From Heyndrickxia vini (GTDB lineage Bacteria; Bacillota; Bacilli; Bacillales; Bacillaceae_C), in NCBI RefSeq assembly GCF_016772275.1, contig NZ_CP065425.1, forward strand, positions 3,696,001 through 3,760,000: a DNA stretch of 64,000 nt. The letters run 5' to 3'. Of the stretch, positions 17,549 to 26,176 are shown in pieces. A program made the translations under genes and the position numbers. The first letter of the stretch is position 1. Every line of letters starts with the position of its first letter. The notes under the pieces are model-generated. The model saw nothing but the letters and a program-made list of their open reading frames with translations, searched no databases and was not told the origin of the DNA.

Positions 17549-19093
17549 TTACTTAGGAAACTTATTCGTCTCAATTCTGTATAAATCCTTTCGGCGATCC
17601 CGTAATTGTCTAACGGAGCCACTATTGCGCGAACGCCTTAGTTTCTCAAGATCCACATCTCCAACAACAACTGTGTCCACATTGGGGTCACACTCCCCAA
17701 CTATCCCATCCCTCGCGAAACCAAAATCAGACGGAGAAAAAATACCTGATTGTGCATATTGAATATCCATATTCTCAACATGTGTTAAGTTGCCGACAGT
17801 ACCTGCAATACATGTATAAACCTGATTTTCTATCGCCCTTGCCTGTGCACAGTAGCGAACACGAAGATATCCTTGACGATCCTCTGTACAAAACGGAACA
17901 AAAATAATATTTGCTCCTTTATCAACGGCAATACGGGCAAGTTCCGGGAACTCAACATCGTAACATATTTGAATCGCAATTTTTCCGCAATCCGTGTCAA
18001 ACACATTAATCTCATTACCCTCAGCTATTCCCCACCACTTTCGTTCATTCGGTGTGGCATGAATTTTTGATTGATTTTCAATTGTTCCATCACGGCGGAA
18101 TAAATAAGCAACATTATAAATATCTCCATCCCTTTCAACAAAATGGGATCCTCCAACAATATTCACGTTATAGCGCACAGCTAACTCTGTAAATAACTCA
18201 ATATACGAATCGGTATAGGTTGCTAATCGTCGAACAGCTTGGTCCGGACGTTTTTCTTCTAGAAACGACATCAACTGGGTTGTAAATAATTCAGGAAAAA
18301 CAGCAAAATCCGAGCCAAAATCAGCCGCAACATCCACATAGTATTCAACTTGTCGTGTAAAGTCCTCAAATGAATCAATTTTCTTCATCATGTATTGGAT
18401 GGAACAAATTCTTATAGGAAATGATGCCCGATACACTCTTTTCGTCTTAGGTAAATAATCGATATTATTCCATTCCATCAGTGTTGCAAAAGCAGCAGAT
18501 GCCTTATCATCCGGAAGATACCTTGTATTTATCCGTTTAATTTTGAATCCTTCAAGAAGCTGAAACGAAAGTACCGGATCGTATATACTATGCTTTTCAA
18601 CCTCCGTCACATACTCTCGTGGGGTCATCTCGGCCTTATATTTATAATAATTTGGAATTCGCCCGCCAATGATAATGCTTTGCAGATTTAACTTTCGTGC
18701 GAGCTCCTTCCTTGCTTCATACAAACGATGTCCAAATTTCATCCTGCGATATTCCGGGTCAACCATCACTTCAATTCCATAAAGATTAAATCCATCCGGA
18801 TCATGATTCGTAATATATCCATTATCAGTAATGGTATTCCATGTGTGTTGATCTTCGTACTCATCAAAATTTACGATAAGACTAGAGCATGTACCGACAA
18901 TTTTGTCCTCGTATTCCACACAAAACTGCCCTTCTGGAAACGTTTGAATATGGCTTTCTAATTGCTCCCGCTTCCATGGTTCCATTCCGGGAAAGCAACG
19001 CTTCCACAAGTCCATGATGTCATCAATATCCTCTATCTCTATATTCCTAACGATAATTTTCTTTTCATATTTCGACATATCTGTTTCTGTCAC
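17549..19093 (-). CDS. yhcX: GNAT acetyltransferase-nitrilase fusion (YhcX family)
   Basis: A 514-residue two-domain protein. Residues about 10-190 are a GNAT fold (G-I-E-V-M-V-D-P-E-Y-R-R-M-K-F-G-H-R-L-Y before the acetyl-CoA loop). Residues about 225-500 are a carbon-nitrogen hydrolase with the Glu-Lys-Cys triad visible in F-P-E-L-F, Q-S-K-I-H-A-T-P-N-E and Q-I-C-Y-D-V-E-F-P-E. B. subtilis YhcX has the same order and length. The start is GTG at 19093 after GGGGTG. The substrate is unknown; an amide or nitrile product coupled to acetylation is a family inference. The gene lies downstream of, and apart from, the catalase promoter. Confidence 0.9.
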   Translation of the reverse strand: MTETDMSKYEKKIIVRNIEIEDIDDIMDLWKRCFPGMEPWKREQLESHIQTFPEGQFCVEYEDKIVGTCSSLIVNFDEYEDQHTWNTITDNGYITNHDPDGFNLYGIEVMVDPEYRRMKFGHRLYEARKELARKLNLQSIIIGGRIPNYYKYKAEMTPREYVTEVEKHSIYDPVLSFQLLEGFKIKRINTRYLPDDKASAAFATLMEWNNIDYLPKTKRVYRASFPIRICSIQYMMKKIDSFEDFTRQVEYYVDVAADFGSDFAVFPELFTTQLMSFLEEKRPDQAVRRLATYTDSYIELFTELAVRYNVNIVGGSHFVERDGDIYNVAYLFRRDGTIENQSKIHATPNERKWWGIAEGNEINVFDTDCGKIAIQICYDVEFPELARIAVDKGANIIFVPFCTEDRQGYLRVRYCAQARAIENQVYTCIAGTVGNLTHVENMDIQYAQSGIFSPSDFGFARDGIVGECDPNVDTVVVGDVDLEKLRRSRNSGSVRQLRDRRKDLYRIETNKFPK

Positions 19094-19246
19094 GTTCTCA
19101 CACCCCTAACAAAATCTTTTATCATTTTATTTGGATTTACTCCACACACTTCCTACGGTTATCATACCCTCTTATATAATGTTTTAACTTCCATTCAAAT
19201 TTTTTTAAGGCACTTTGGACAATGGACCCTTTTACCGTCCTGCCAC

Positions 19247-19271
19247 GTTTATTCCATTACCTAGAGGGTAG
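19247..19271 (+). promoter_or_regulatory. Sigma-B-type promoter of the catalase gene
   Basis: GTTTAT (19247-19252), a 13-base spacer and GGGTAG (19266-19271) differ from the sigma-B consensus by one base in each box. They sit 48 bases before the katE start; B. subtilis katE is sigma-B dependent. Confidence 0.75.
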
Positions 19272-19318
19272 TTGAAAATTAGGAGTTCAAGTTTCTTAAC
19301 TAGTATAGGAGGCTAATA

Positions 19319-21322
19319 ATGGAAAATAAGAAAACAAATCAATTAAAGAAATATGCAATCAATAATGAAAAAAAGGCAGGTTTAACTACTAATCAAGGAT
19401 TAAAAATGTCTGAGGATGAATTTTCTTTAAAAAACGGTTTAAGAGGCCCTACCTTGATGGAAGATTTTCATTTCAAAGAAAAAATGACCCATTTCGACCA
19501 TGAACGAATTCCTGAGCGTGTCGTTCATGCACGAGGAGTTGGTGCACACGGAATCTTCCAACTATATGAATCTTTAGAGAGCTTTACTAAGGCCGATTTC
19601 TTAACAGATCCAACAAAAATCACCCCAGTATTTGTTCGTTTTTCTACTGTTCAGGGTTTTAGAGGATCGAGCGATACCGTCCGTGATGTGCGCGGCTTTG
19701 CAACAAAATTTTACACGGATGAAGGCAATTTCGATTTAGTCGGAAATAATATGCCGGTGTTCTTTATCCAAGATGCGATTAAATTCCCTGATTTTGTCCA
19801 TGCTGTTAAACCCGAACCACATAATGAAATCCCTCAAGGTGCCAGTGCACACGATACGTTTTGGGACTTTATCGGTCAAAATCATGAATCAGCACATATG
19901 ATCATGTGGCATATGAGCGATCGCGCCATCCCCCGAAGCTTGCGTATGATGGAGGGATTTGGCGTACATACCTTCCGCCTTGTGAATGCTGAAGGAGAAG
20001 CGCATTTTGTAAAATTCCATTGGAAACCAGCATTAGGTGTACATTCTCTAGTGTGGGATGAAGCGCAAAAGATAGCTGGAAAGAACCCCGACTTTCATCG
20101 TCAAGATTTATATGAGGCCATTGATAAAGGAGATTTCCCTGAATGGGAACTAGGAATACAATTTATTCGGGAAGAGGATGAACATACATTTGATTTTGAT
20201 ATTTTAGATCCAACGAAATTATGGCCAGAAGAAGAGGTTCCAGTGAAAAACGTTGGGAAAATGACTTTAAATCAAAATGTTGATAACTTCTTTGCAGAAA
20301 CGGAACAAGTCGCTTTTCACCCTGGTCATGTTGTGCCTGGTTTCGATTTTTCCAATGATCCTTTACTTCAAGGTCGTTTGTTTTCCTATACCGATACACA
20401 ACTATCAAGATTAGGGGGTCCTAACTTCCACCAGATTCCAATTAATCAACCAGTATGTCCCTTTCATAATAATCAGCGAGATGGAATGCATCAAATGACG
20501 ATCCATCATGGTCAAACAAGCTATCATCGAAATGGCTTAAATGCTAATCAACCCCAACCCGTTCCTGTTGAAAAGGGTGGTTATGAGCATTATCAGGAAA
20601 AAGTGGAAGGAAACAAAATTAGAGGTCGCAGTGATAGCTTTTTAGACTTCTACTCACAAGCAAAGTTATTTTACAATAGTCTTGCTCCTTATGAACAACG
20701 TCATGTAAAAAATGCATTTAGTTTTGAATTAGGCAAATGTAAATGTGATATGGTCAAATATAACGCAGTTGATCTTATCAATCATATTGATCGACAATTG
20801 GCAAAAGAAGTTGCCGAAAATATCGGGACATTGTTACCTGAACAAAATCTAGAAGTAAATACTACGAAAAAGTCCCCAGCCTTAAGCATGGCAAACACCA
20901 TAAGTAAGCCCGATACAAAGTCAGTTGCCGTTCTATTAAATGGGAAACCTAATGAAGCGCAGCTTTCGGATTGGATTAAAACGTTTGTGCAGAATAAAGT
21001 GAATTATAGTATCGTTGATAAAAGAGCTTATCAGTTAAACGGCATGCTAAAAGTGACGGATACGTATGATACTGCAGATCCCACTCTTTTTGATGCAGTA
21101 TTAGTAATTAGCAGCCAATCAATTATTGATGCACCCGTTTTGGAATTTATTGAAACGACATATAAACATTGTAAGCCTTTAGGTTTAGCTCTCGATGTTC
21201 ATCAATCTATAGAAAAGAGCCGCATTGATATAAATGCCTCTGGCGTGTACGATTTATCCGTATCTAATCTACAATTATTTATTGAAGGGATCGCCCAAGG
21301 CCGATTCTGGGATCGATACTAG
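19319..21322 (+). CDS. katE: Large-subunit monofunctional catalase KatE
   Basis: A 667-residue haem catalase that dismutates hydrogen peroxide. The catalytic His lies in R-V-V-H-A-R-G-V-G-A-H-G, the distal Asn in V-G-N-N-M-P-V-F-F, and the haem-ligand Tyr in R-L-F-S-Y-T-D-T-Q. The extra C-terminal domain of about 150 residues (A-V-L-L-N-G onward) is the flavodoxin-like module of clade 2 catalases. TAGGAGG is placed well before the ATG. The upstream sigma-B-like promoter fits the general-stress role of B. subtilis KatE. Confidence 0.95.
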   Translation: MENKKTNQLKKYAINNEKKAGLTTNQGLKMSEDEFSLKNGLRGPTLMEDFHFKEKMTHFDHERIPERVVHARGVGAHGIFQLYESLESFTKADFLTDPTKITPVFVRFSTVQGFRGSSDTVRDVRGFATKFYTDEGNFDLVGNNMPVFFIQDAIKFPDFVHAVKPEPHNEIPQGASAHDTFWDFIGQNHESAHMIMWHMSDRAIPRSLRMMEGFGVHTFRLVNAEGEAHFVKFHWKPALGVHSLVWDEAQKIAGKNPDFHRQDLYEAIDKGDFPEWELGIQFIREEDEHTFDFDILDPTKLWPEEEVPVKNVGKMTLNQNVDNFFAETEQVAFHPGHVVPGFDFSNDPLLQGRLFSYTDTQLSRLGGPNFHQIPINQPVCPFHNNQRDGMHQMTIHHGQTSYHRNGLNANQPQPVPVEKGGYEHYQEKVEGNKIRGRSDSFLDFYSQAKLFYNSLAPYEQRHVKNAFSFELGKCKCDMVKYNAVDLINHIDRQLAKEVAENIGTLLPEQNLEVNTTKKSPALSMANTISKPDTKSVAVLLNGKPNEAQLSDWIKTFVQNKVNYSIVDKRAYQLNGMLKVTDTYDTADPTLFDAVLVISSQSIIDAPVLEFIETTYKHCKPLGLALDVHQSIEKSRIDINASGVYDLSVSNLQLFIEGIAQGRFWDRY

Positions 21323-21331
21323 GCTAGATTC

Positions 21332-21362
21332 AATGGACAGTGGACCAGGTCCACTGTCCATT
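21332..21362. terminator. Perfect hairpin after katE
   Basis: AATGGACAGTGGACC and GGTCCACTGTCCATT form a perfect 15-base stem around one base. It has no T-run, so it may end transcription poorly or protect 3' ends. It overlaps the stop of the convergent CheX-type gene. A similar hairpin is at 24408. Confidence 0.65.
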
Positions 21363-22278
21363 ACAGTGTCTGCAGACTTTCTATTGGCTGCTCTATTGTA
21401 ATGTTCTCGGGTTGATTCGAGAGAATTAATTGGAAAGACCCCTTAGTAGTATGGATATTTACAACAAATATATCTCCGGAAACTGTTGCCCTTCCATTTA
21501 TTTGTTGAGGTTTCATTTCTAACTCGACTCCCCAATTTGACATATTGACGAGATAAATCCCATTATGCAGATTCAAAAATTCACTGACAGATGCTCTCGC
21601 CATTTCATCCACTTCATGTAATTCTTCCTCCGCATGCTTTGAAGCTATATGGAGAAATGCTTTCTCATCAGCATTAATAGCTGTAAAGAATGGCACTTCA
21701 CCTAAAATTTCTTGATGAACTAACCAATCTCCAACAATAACTTCTTTTTCGGCTACCTCTATATATACTTGATCATCGATAAACCGTATCATATTTTTCA
21801 TAAAAAGCGAGAGATATCTTCCGAATACTGCTTCTTTCTCAGAGTCATTAACTAGAATATTTTCAACCAATGTTTCGATACTTCCATTCTTTACTGCCTC
21901 AAACTGCTCATCTGAAAGGCTGTTCTCATTCTTATAATCATTTAAAGCCTTGCCGAATTGTTCAATCGTCATATATTCACGGTCAACGAGTGCTTGAGCT
22001 AGAAATAAATGCTTTTGTTTTTGATTAGATACCAGTAGTTCGACCTGTTCATTGGTTAAGTAACCAAGATCTACCGCGATTTCACCAAATCGTTTATCCA
22101 ACTGTTTTTGTTTCTCATGAACTACTCCAACCTGCAGCGGAGTCATAAACCCCTCATCAACAGCCATAACTCCAAATTTCACATGAACGGATTTCTGAAG
22201 TTCCAATGCATCTGTAAGTTGTTCTTTTGTAATTAATCCACGATTTAATAAGTAATGGCCGAAATATTGACTAAACAT
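21361..22278 (-). CDS. CheX-type protein with N-terminal MshEN-like repeats
   Basis: A 305-residue protein. Residues about 1-120 hold three repeats of the form F-G-x-x-L-L-x-x-G-L-I-T-x-x-Q-L-x-x-A-L-x-x-Q, resembling the MshEN/GspE N-terminal fold. The C-terminal ~150 residues resemble a CheX/CheC phosphatase, with E-x-x-N in V-S-E-F-L-N and a later proline. Its start overlaps the upstream CheY-like gene by 8 bases, so the two are coupled. CheX-family proteins dephosphorylate CheY-P, which makes the neighbour the likely substrate (inference). Confidence 0.8.
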   Translation of the reverse strand: MFSQYFGHYLLNRGLITKEQLTDALELQKSVHVKFGVMAVDEGFMTPLQVGVVHEKQKQLDKRFGEIAVDLGYLTNEQVELLVSNQKQKHLFLAQALVDREYMTIEQFGKALNDYKNENSLSDEQFEAVKNGSIETLVENILVNDSEKEAVFGRYLSLFMKNMIRFIDDQVYIEVAEKEVIVGDWLVHQEILGEVPFFTAINADEKAFLHIASKHAEEELHEVDEMARASVSEFLNLHNGIYLVNMSNWGVELEMKPQQINGRATVSGDIFVVNIHTTKGSFQLILSNQPENITIEQPIESLQTL

Positions 22279-22657
22279 TTACGCTTCCCTCCTTCAAAAC
22301 CTTTTCGACTACATTCGTAACTGCCTCAAGCGTAATCGGTTTCTGAATAAAATCATATGCCCCAAATTCCAGTGCCTTTTTAAGATGCTGATTTGTCCCA
22401 ACAGATGAAGCCATAACTACTTTCGCTTTTGAATTAACTTCCATGATTTCTTTTAATGCTTCAATTCCATCTTTATCAGGCATAACGATATCCATAAATA
22501 CTAAATCGGGGTTATGAGCTTTTACTATTTCAACGGCCATATTTCCGTTTTCAGCCTCAAGTACTTTCTCACATCTACATTTCTCTAAAATACCTCTTAA
22601 TTTTTTTCGAATTAGTACAGAATCATCACAAATTAGGACTTTTAAATTATTTTCCAT
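22271..22657 (-). CDS. CheY-like single-domain response regulator
   Basis: A 128-residue receiver domain with no output domain. The acidic pair is in C-D-D-S (Asp11, Asp12), the phospho-acceptor is Asp56 in F-M-D-I-V-M-P, the Ser switch lies in M-A-S-S-V, and the conserved Lys in F-I-Q-K-P-I. AAGGAG lies ten bases before the ATG. It is coupled to the CheX-type gene. No histidine kinase is nearby, so its phosphodonor must be elsewhere. A role in chemotaxis or another switch is inferred. Confidence 0.9.
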   Translation of the reverse strand: MENNLKVLICDDSVLIRKKLRGILEKCRCEKVLEAENGNMAVEIVKAHNPDLVFMDIVMPDKDGIEALKEIMEVNSKAKVVMASSVGTNQHLKKALEFGAYDFIQKPITLEAVTNVVEKVLKEGSVNV

Positions 22658-22825
22658 GTACTACAACTCCTTAATCTAGAAAACGTTAATATTTTAATAG
22701 TTCTACAGACCTATTCGTTTTTCCTTTTGTTTTTTTCAGACGATTCTAATTTATTTACTTGCTACATTAAACTAAAAACAACATTATGATATGATAATGG
22801 TAAAAAGATAGGGTTTGGTGAACAC

Positions 22826-23227
22826 ATGATAGAGGATGTTCTAGAAATTATTGTCCGCTCTACAGAAATTGATGTGAATGGTCATGTTAACAATGCAAAG
22901 TATTTGGAATACTTGGAATGGGGCCGTGAAAATTGGTATGAAAACGCGGGGCTTCCTTATGATCGTTTTCTTGATATGGGAATACAAACAGTAACAGTTA
23001 ACATAAACATTAATTATCGAAGAGAATGCAGACAAAATGACCAGCTTTCAATTCGAACACGCCCGGAGAAAGTTGGAAGAAGCAGTTATGTCTTACTGCA
23101 AGAAATTTATAATCAGCATGGGGAAAAGTGTGCAGATGCACTCGTAACAAGTGTTACCATGAATTCATTAACACGTAAAAGCTGTGATGTACCTGATGAA
23201 TTACGCACACTATTTGAAGGACTCTAG
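22826..23227 (+). CDS. Acyl-CoA thioesterase, hotdog fold (4HBT/YbgC type)
   Basis: A 133-residue thioesterase with the signature D-V-N-G-H-V-N-N-A-K-Y-L-E-Y-L-E-W, in which the first Asp is catalytic. Cytoplasmic, no signal. It probably hydrolyses acyl-CoA esters; substrate length is not predictable. The ribosome site is weak (GGGTTTGGTG). The last codons and stop coincide with the start of a dispersed repeat (GGACTC...), which may have shaped its 3' end. Confidence 0.88.
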   Translation: MIEDVLEIIVRSTEIDVNGHVNNAKYLEYLEWGRENWYENAGLPYDRFLDMGIQTVTVNININYRRECRQNDQLSIRTRPEKVGRSSYVLLQEIYNQHGEKCADALVTSVTMNSLTRKSCDVPDELRTLFEGL

Positions 23228-23399
23228 TTCCGTTATCTGTGACAAAATGGATCAATTTCTTCTGTTCGAGGACATGGGTTCCGTTAAATGTAAAAAGTGC
23301 AGCGATTTCTTGTGCTTTTTTGCTTTTAGCTGGAATCAGTGTCCTCTTATTCCTTCAATTAAGGACATTTACTAATAATAACGGATCTATTGTCCACTC
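23222..23399 (+). repeat. Dispersed intergenic repeat, copy A
   Basis: Over the first 64 bases, starting GGAC at 23219, it matches the reverse complement of the region ending near 49278 at 47 of 64 positions without gaps. This includes an identical 18-base block, CCGTTATCTGTGACAAAA. Similarity continues with small gaps to the shared end TGTCCACT. Confidence 0.7.
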
Positions 23400-23444
23400 A
23401 ACATTCGACACAACTTCCCTTTTTCGACTATTTTCACCTCTCAA

Positions 23445-23462
23445 TCAAACGTTTGATTAAAA
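23445..23462. promoter_or_regulatory. Palindromic site AATCAAACGTTTGATT, copy 1
   Basis: A 16-base perfect palindrome in the gap before the double-GNAT gene. The same palindrome occurs at about 34368. The form suits a dimeric (for example TetR) operator; the regulator is unidentified. Confidence 0.55.
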
Positions 23463-23543
23463 ATCCATAAACTCGCTTCACCAATGCCTTAGTGCTTCGT
23501 TTTCCATAAAAAGTTTGTCAAACTAAAGGAGATGAAATAAGTA

Positions 23544-23591
23544 ATGTCGAATAAATTAATCTGTAGTAGAAAGGGGTTAGACGGATGCTAA
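23544..23591 (+). CDS. 15-residue upstream ORF before the double GNAT gene
   Basis: The ORF reads M-S-N-K-L-I-C-S-R-K-G-L-D-G-C and stops. It has a strong AAAGGAG ribosome site 12 bases before the ATG, and its end overlaps the GNAT start codon. It could be a leader peptide that delivers ribosomes to the GNAT start, or chance. No protein function is implied. Confidence 0.3.
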   Translation: MSNKLICSRKGLDGC

Positions 23592-24406
23592 ATACTAAAG
23601 AATTAGATGATATAAAAAAACTTCAACTCATATGTGAACAAGAGGAGAAGATCCAATTAAAATTAAATTGGGAAATGTTAAAATCTCGAAATGAGAAGGA
23701 AAAAACAGACTTTCTTTACTATGAAGACGACCAACTTATCGGTTTTTTAGGAGTATATGGATTTGGTAATAAAGTAGAAGTGTGCGGGATGATCCACCCA
23801 AATCATCGAAGAAAAGGAATATTTTCTAAGCTTTTCTCAAAAGCCATAAATGAAATTAAAAACCAAAACGTTAGTCAAATTCTATTAAATTCTCCTACCC
23901 GCTCTTTCTCGGGGAAAGAATGGCTAAAAACACTTCCTTGTCAATTTTCTTTCTCAGAACATCAAATGAAATGGACAGAAACGAATTTAGGTGAAGAGGA
24001 ACATATTATGATTCGACCTACTACCCCTGATGATATTGAAACAGAAATTCAGCTAGATGTTCAATGTTTTGGTTTTTCTGAAGAGGAAGCGAAAGTTTAT
24101 AATCAAAGAATAAAAAAGGAAAATGCCCAAGATTTCTTTATTATAGAAGAAAAGCAACAAAAAGTAGGGAAAATACGAATCCAACATATAAAAAAAGAAG
24201 CATGGATTTATGGTTTTGCGATTCTTCCAGAATATCAGGGACAAGGAATCGGAAGAAGAGCCATAAAGAAAATACTTAGACAAGAGCATCAAAATGGATT
24301 TGATATTTTTCTAGAAGTAGAATCAAAAAATGCCAATGCCTTAAAACTTTATGAGTCATGCGGCTTCAAAGCATACGATTCACAGGATTACTATGAATAC
24401 AAATAA
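23585..24406 (+). CDS. Tandem GNAT-domain acetyltransferase
   Basis: A 273-residue protein with two GNAT domains. The first (about 1-130) has G-M-I-H-P-N-H-R-R-K-G-I-F-S-K-L-F and the second (about 140-273) has I-L-P-E-Y-Q-G-Q-G-I-G-R-R-A-I; both are the acetyl-CoA pyrophosphate loop (R/Q-x-x-G-x-G/A). The second is closer to consensus and carries N-A-N-A-L-K-L-Y-E-S-C-G-F, typical of active domains. Substrate unknown. A weak AAAGGGG site precedes ATG 23585; translation may be coupled to the small ORF ahead of it. Confidence 0.88.
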   Translation: MLNTKELDDIKKLQLICEQEEKIQLKLNWEMLKSRNEKEKTDFLYYEDDQLIGFLGVYGFGNKVEVCGMIHPNHRRKGIFSKLFSKAINEIKNQNVSQILLNSPTRSFSGKEWLKTLPCQFSFSEHQMKWTETNLGEEEHIMIRPTTPDDIETEIQLDVQCFGFSEEEAKVYNQRIKKENAQDFFIIEEKQQKVGKIRIQHIKKEAWIYGFAILPEYQGQGIGRRAIKKILRQEHQNGFDIFLEVESKNANALKLYESCGFKAYDSQDYYEYK

Positions 24407-24407
24407 C

Positions 24408-24429
24408 GGGACAGTGGATTCACTGTCCC
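24408..24429. terminator. Hairpin between convergent GNAT and SDR genes
   Basis: GGGACAGTG pairs perfectly with CACTGTCCC around GATT. The core GGACAGTGGA resembles the hairpin after katE. Confidence 0.6.
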
Positions 24430-24435
24430 TTGTCA

Positions 24436-25179
24436 TTAATGTGCAGTATACCCGCCATCAACAAGTAAGGTTGTCCCGTTTACAAAACTAGATTCATCAC
24501 TTGCTAAAAATAGAACTGCTTTAGCAACTTCCTCCGGTTTTCCTAATCTTCCTTGCGGATGAAGAGAAACTAAAAATTCTTTCTGCTCCGGATTTACCTC
24601 TGAAAGTAAAGGAGTATCTATATAGCCAGGGCAAACTGCATTTATACGAATTCCATCTTTTGCATAAGCAGTACATAAGTTTTGAGTTAGTAACTTCACG
24701 CCGCCTTTTGCAGAAGAATAGGCAGTTGGATTTGGTAACGAAACAAAGCTATGAATGGATCCTGCATTTACAATGACACCGCCGGTACCTTGTTTAAGAA
24801 ACTGTTCAATAGAATATTTATCTGAAAGGAACACACCTGATAGGTTGATATCAATGGTTCTTTTCCATCTTTCATAAGATAATTCATGGGCTGGTGCATC
24901 ATCAGCTATTCCCGCATTTGCATACATAATATCAAGTTTACCGTACTTGTTTACTGTTTCACTGATCATTTGTTTAATTTGCTCTTCATTGGTTACATCT
25001 GTTTTTACAAATAGGGTATCATGTCCATTTGCATTTAATTCTTCTGAAATATTTTTACCGCGCTCAGAAAAATCGGCAATAACTACTTTCGCACCTTCTT
25101 CTGCAAATAAACGAACCGTTGCTTCTCCTATTCCACTTGCTCCGCCAGTTACAATGGCTACTTTGTCTTTTAATCTCAT
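24436..25179 (-). CDS. Short-chain dehydrogenase/reductase
   Basis: A 247-residue classical SDR with a Rossmann fold: T-G-G-A-S-G-I-G-E at the N-terminus, N-A-G around residue 82, and Y-S-S-A-K as the catalytic Tyr-Lys pair, with P-G-Y-I-D-T-P after it. It oxidises or reduces an alcohol/ketone with NAD(P)(H); substrate unknown. The start is ATG 25179, ten bases after AAAGGAG; an upstream extension is rejected. Second gene of a two-SDR operon whose first gene ends 33 bases upstream. Confidence 0.9.
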   Translation of the reverse strand: MRLKDKVAIVTGGASGIGEATVRLFAEEGAKVVIADFSERGKNISEELNANGHDTLFVKTDVTNEEQIKQMISETVNKYGKLDIMYANAGIADDAPAHELSYERWKRTIDINLSGVFLSDKYSIEQFLKQGTGGVIVNAGSIHSFVSLPNPTAYSSAKGGVKLLTQNLCTAYAKDGIRINAVCPGYIDTPLLSEVNPEQKEFLVSLHPQGRLGKPEEVAKAVLFLASDESSFVNGTTLLVDGGYTAH

Positions 25180-25212
25180 GTTAAATCGCTCCTTTATGTT
25201 CAATTGATCCGA

Positions 25213-25974
25213 TTATCTTGATGTCGCTCCACCATCTATAACAAATTCTGCACCTGTTGAATATGCTGATTCGTCAGAAGCTAAGAATAATACAGTATTA
25301 GCAACATCTTTCACGGAGCCAAGATGTCCTAATGGAAATAAACTTTTACCCAACTCTTCTTTTGAACTTCCCGAAACTTCGGATGCATAATCAGCCATTC
25401 CAGTATCAATATACCCTGGATGAATCGAATTAACTCGTACGCCATATGGAGCATATTCCATCGCAGCATCCTTTGTCATAATACGGACAGCACCTTTGCT
25501 CGCTCCATATAGAACATGTCCGGGTGCACCAGTTAGCCCCGCGATAGAGGAAGCATTGATAACCGATCCTTTATTTTGTTTCGCCATTAATGGCATAATA
25601 TGTTTCATCCCTAAAAAAACACCAGTTACATTAATAGACATCAGACGATTCCAGTCTGCTAATTCAATTTCTGCTAATGGTTTAATAATATAAATTCCAG
25701 CATTATTAAAAAGAATATCCACTTTCCCAAATGTTTTTATCGTTTCATCTTCCACTTTTTTCCAATCATCTTCATTGCTCACATCATGTTGGATAAAAAG
25801 AGCCTCCCCGCCATTTTCTTGAATATCCTTAGCTGCTTGATTTCCGGATTCTTGATTAATATCCGTTATAACAATTTTTGCCCCTTCTTTAGCAAATAAT
25901 AATGCGGTTTCTTTTCCAATTCCCGTTCCACCGCCAGTTATAATAGCCACCTTATTTTCAAGTCTCATGTTCAT
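25213..25974 (-). CDS. Short-chain dehydrogenase/reductase
   Basis: A 253-residue classical SDR: T-G-G-G-T-G-I-G-K cofactor loop, N-N-A-G-I, S-S-I-A, catalytic Y-G-A-S-K and P-G-Y-I-D-T-G. Its tail, A-E-F-V-I-D-G-G-A-T, matches cyclohexanol/3-oxoacyl-type SDRs. ATG 25974 lies six bases after GAAAGG; the reading frame extends upstream without signals. It is a paralogue of the next gene and probably co-transcribed. The divergent LuxR-type gene at 26177 is a candidate regulator. Confidence 0.9.
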   Translation of the reverse strand: MNMRLENKVAIITGGGTGIGKETALLFAKEGAKIVITDINQESGNQAAKDIQENGGEALFIQHDVSNEDDWKKVEDETIKTFGKVDILFNNAGIYIIKPLAEIELADWNRLMSINVTGVFLGMKHIMPLMAKQNKGSVINASSIAGLTGAPGHVLYGASKGAVRIMTKDAAMEYAPYGVRVNSIHPGYIDTGMADYASEVSGSSKEELGKSLFPLGHLGSVKDVANTVLFLASDESAYSTGAEFVIDGGATSR

Positions 25975-26176
25975 CACAAACCTTTCAATATGAATGCTGC
26001 GAACTAACGACACTTTTCTATGATTTGACATTAGCTATAAAAAGATTCATTAACTTGCCACAATTCCATCTTACTCCTTTCATTTTGAAATACTATCCTA
26101 TAAAATGCTGTATAATATGAAGGGATCTTCCCTCCATTTATAGGTATGTTACTTTTAGTTAGGAGAACTATTTTCT

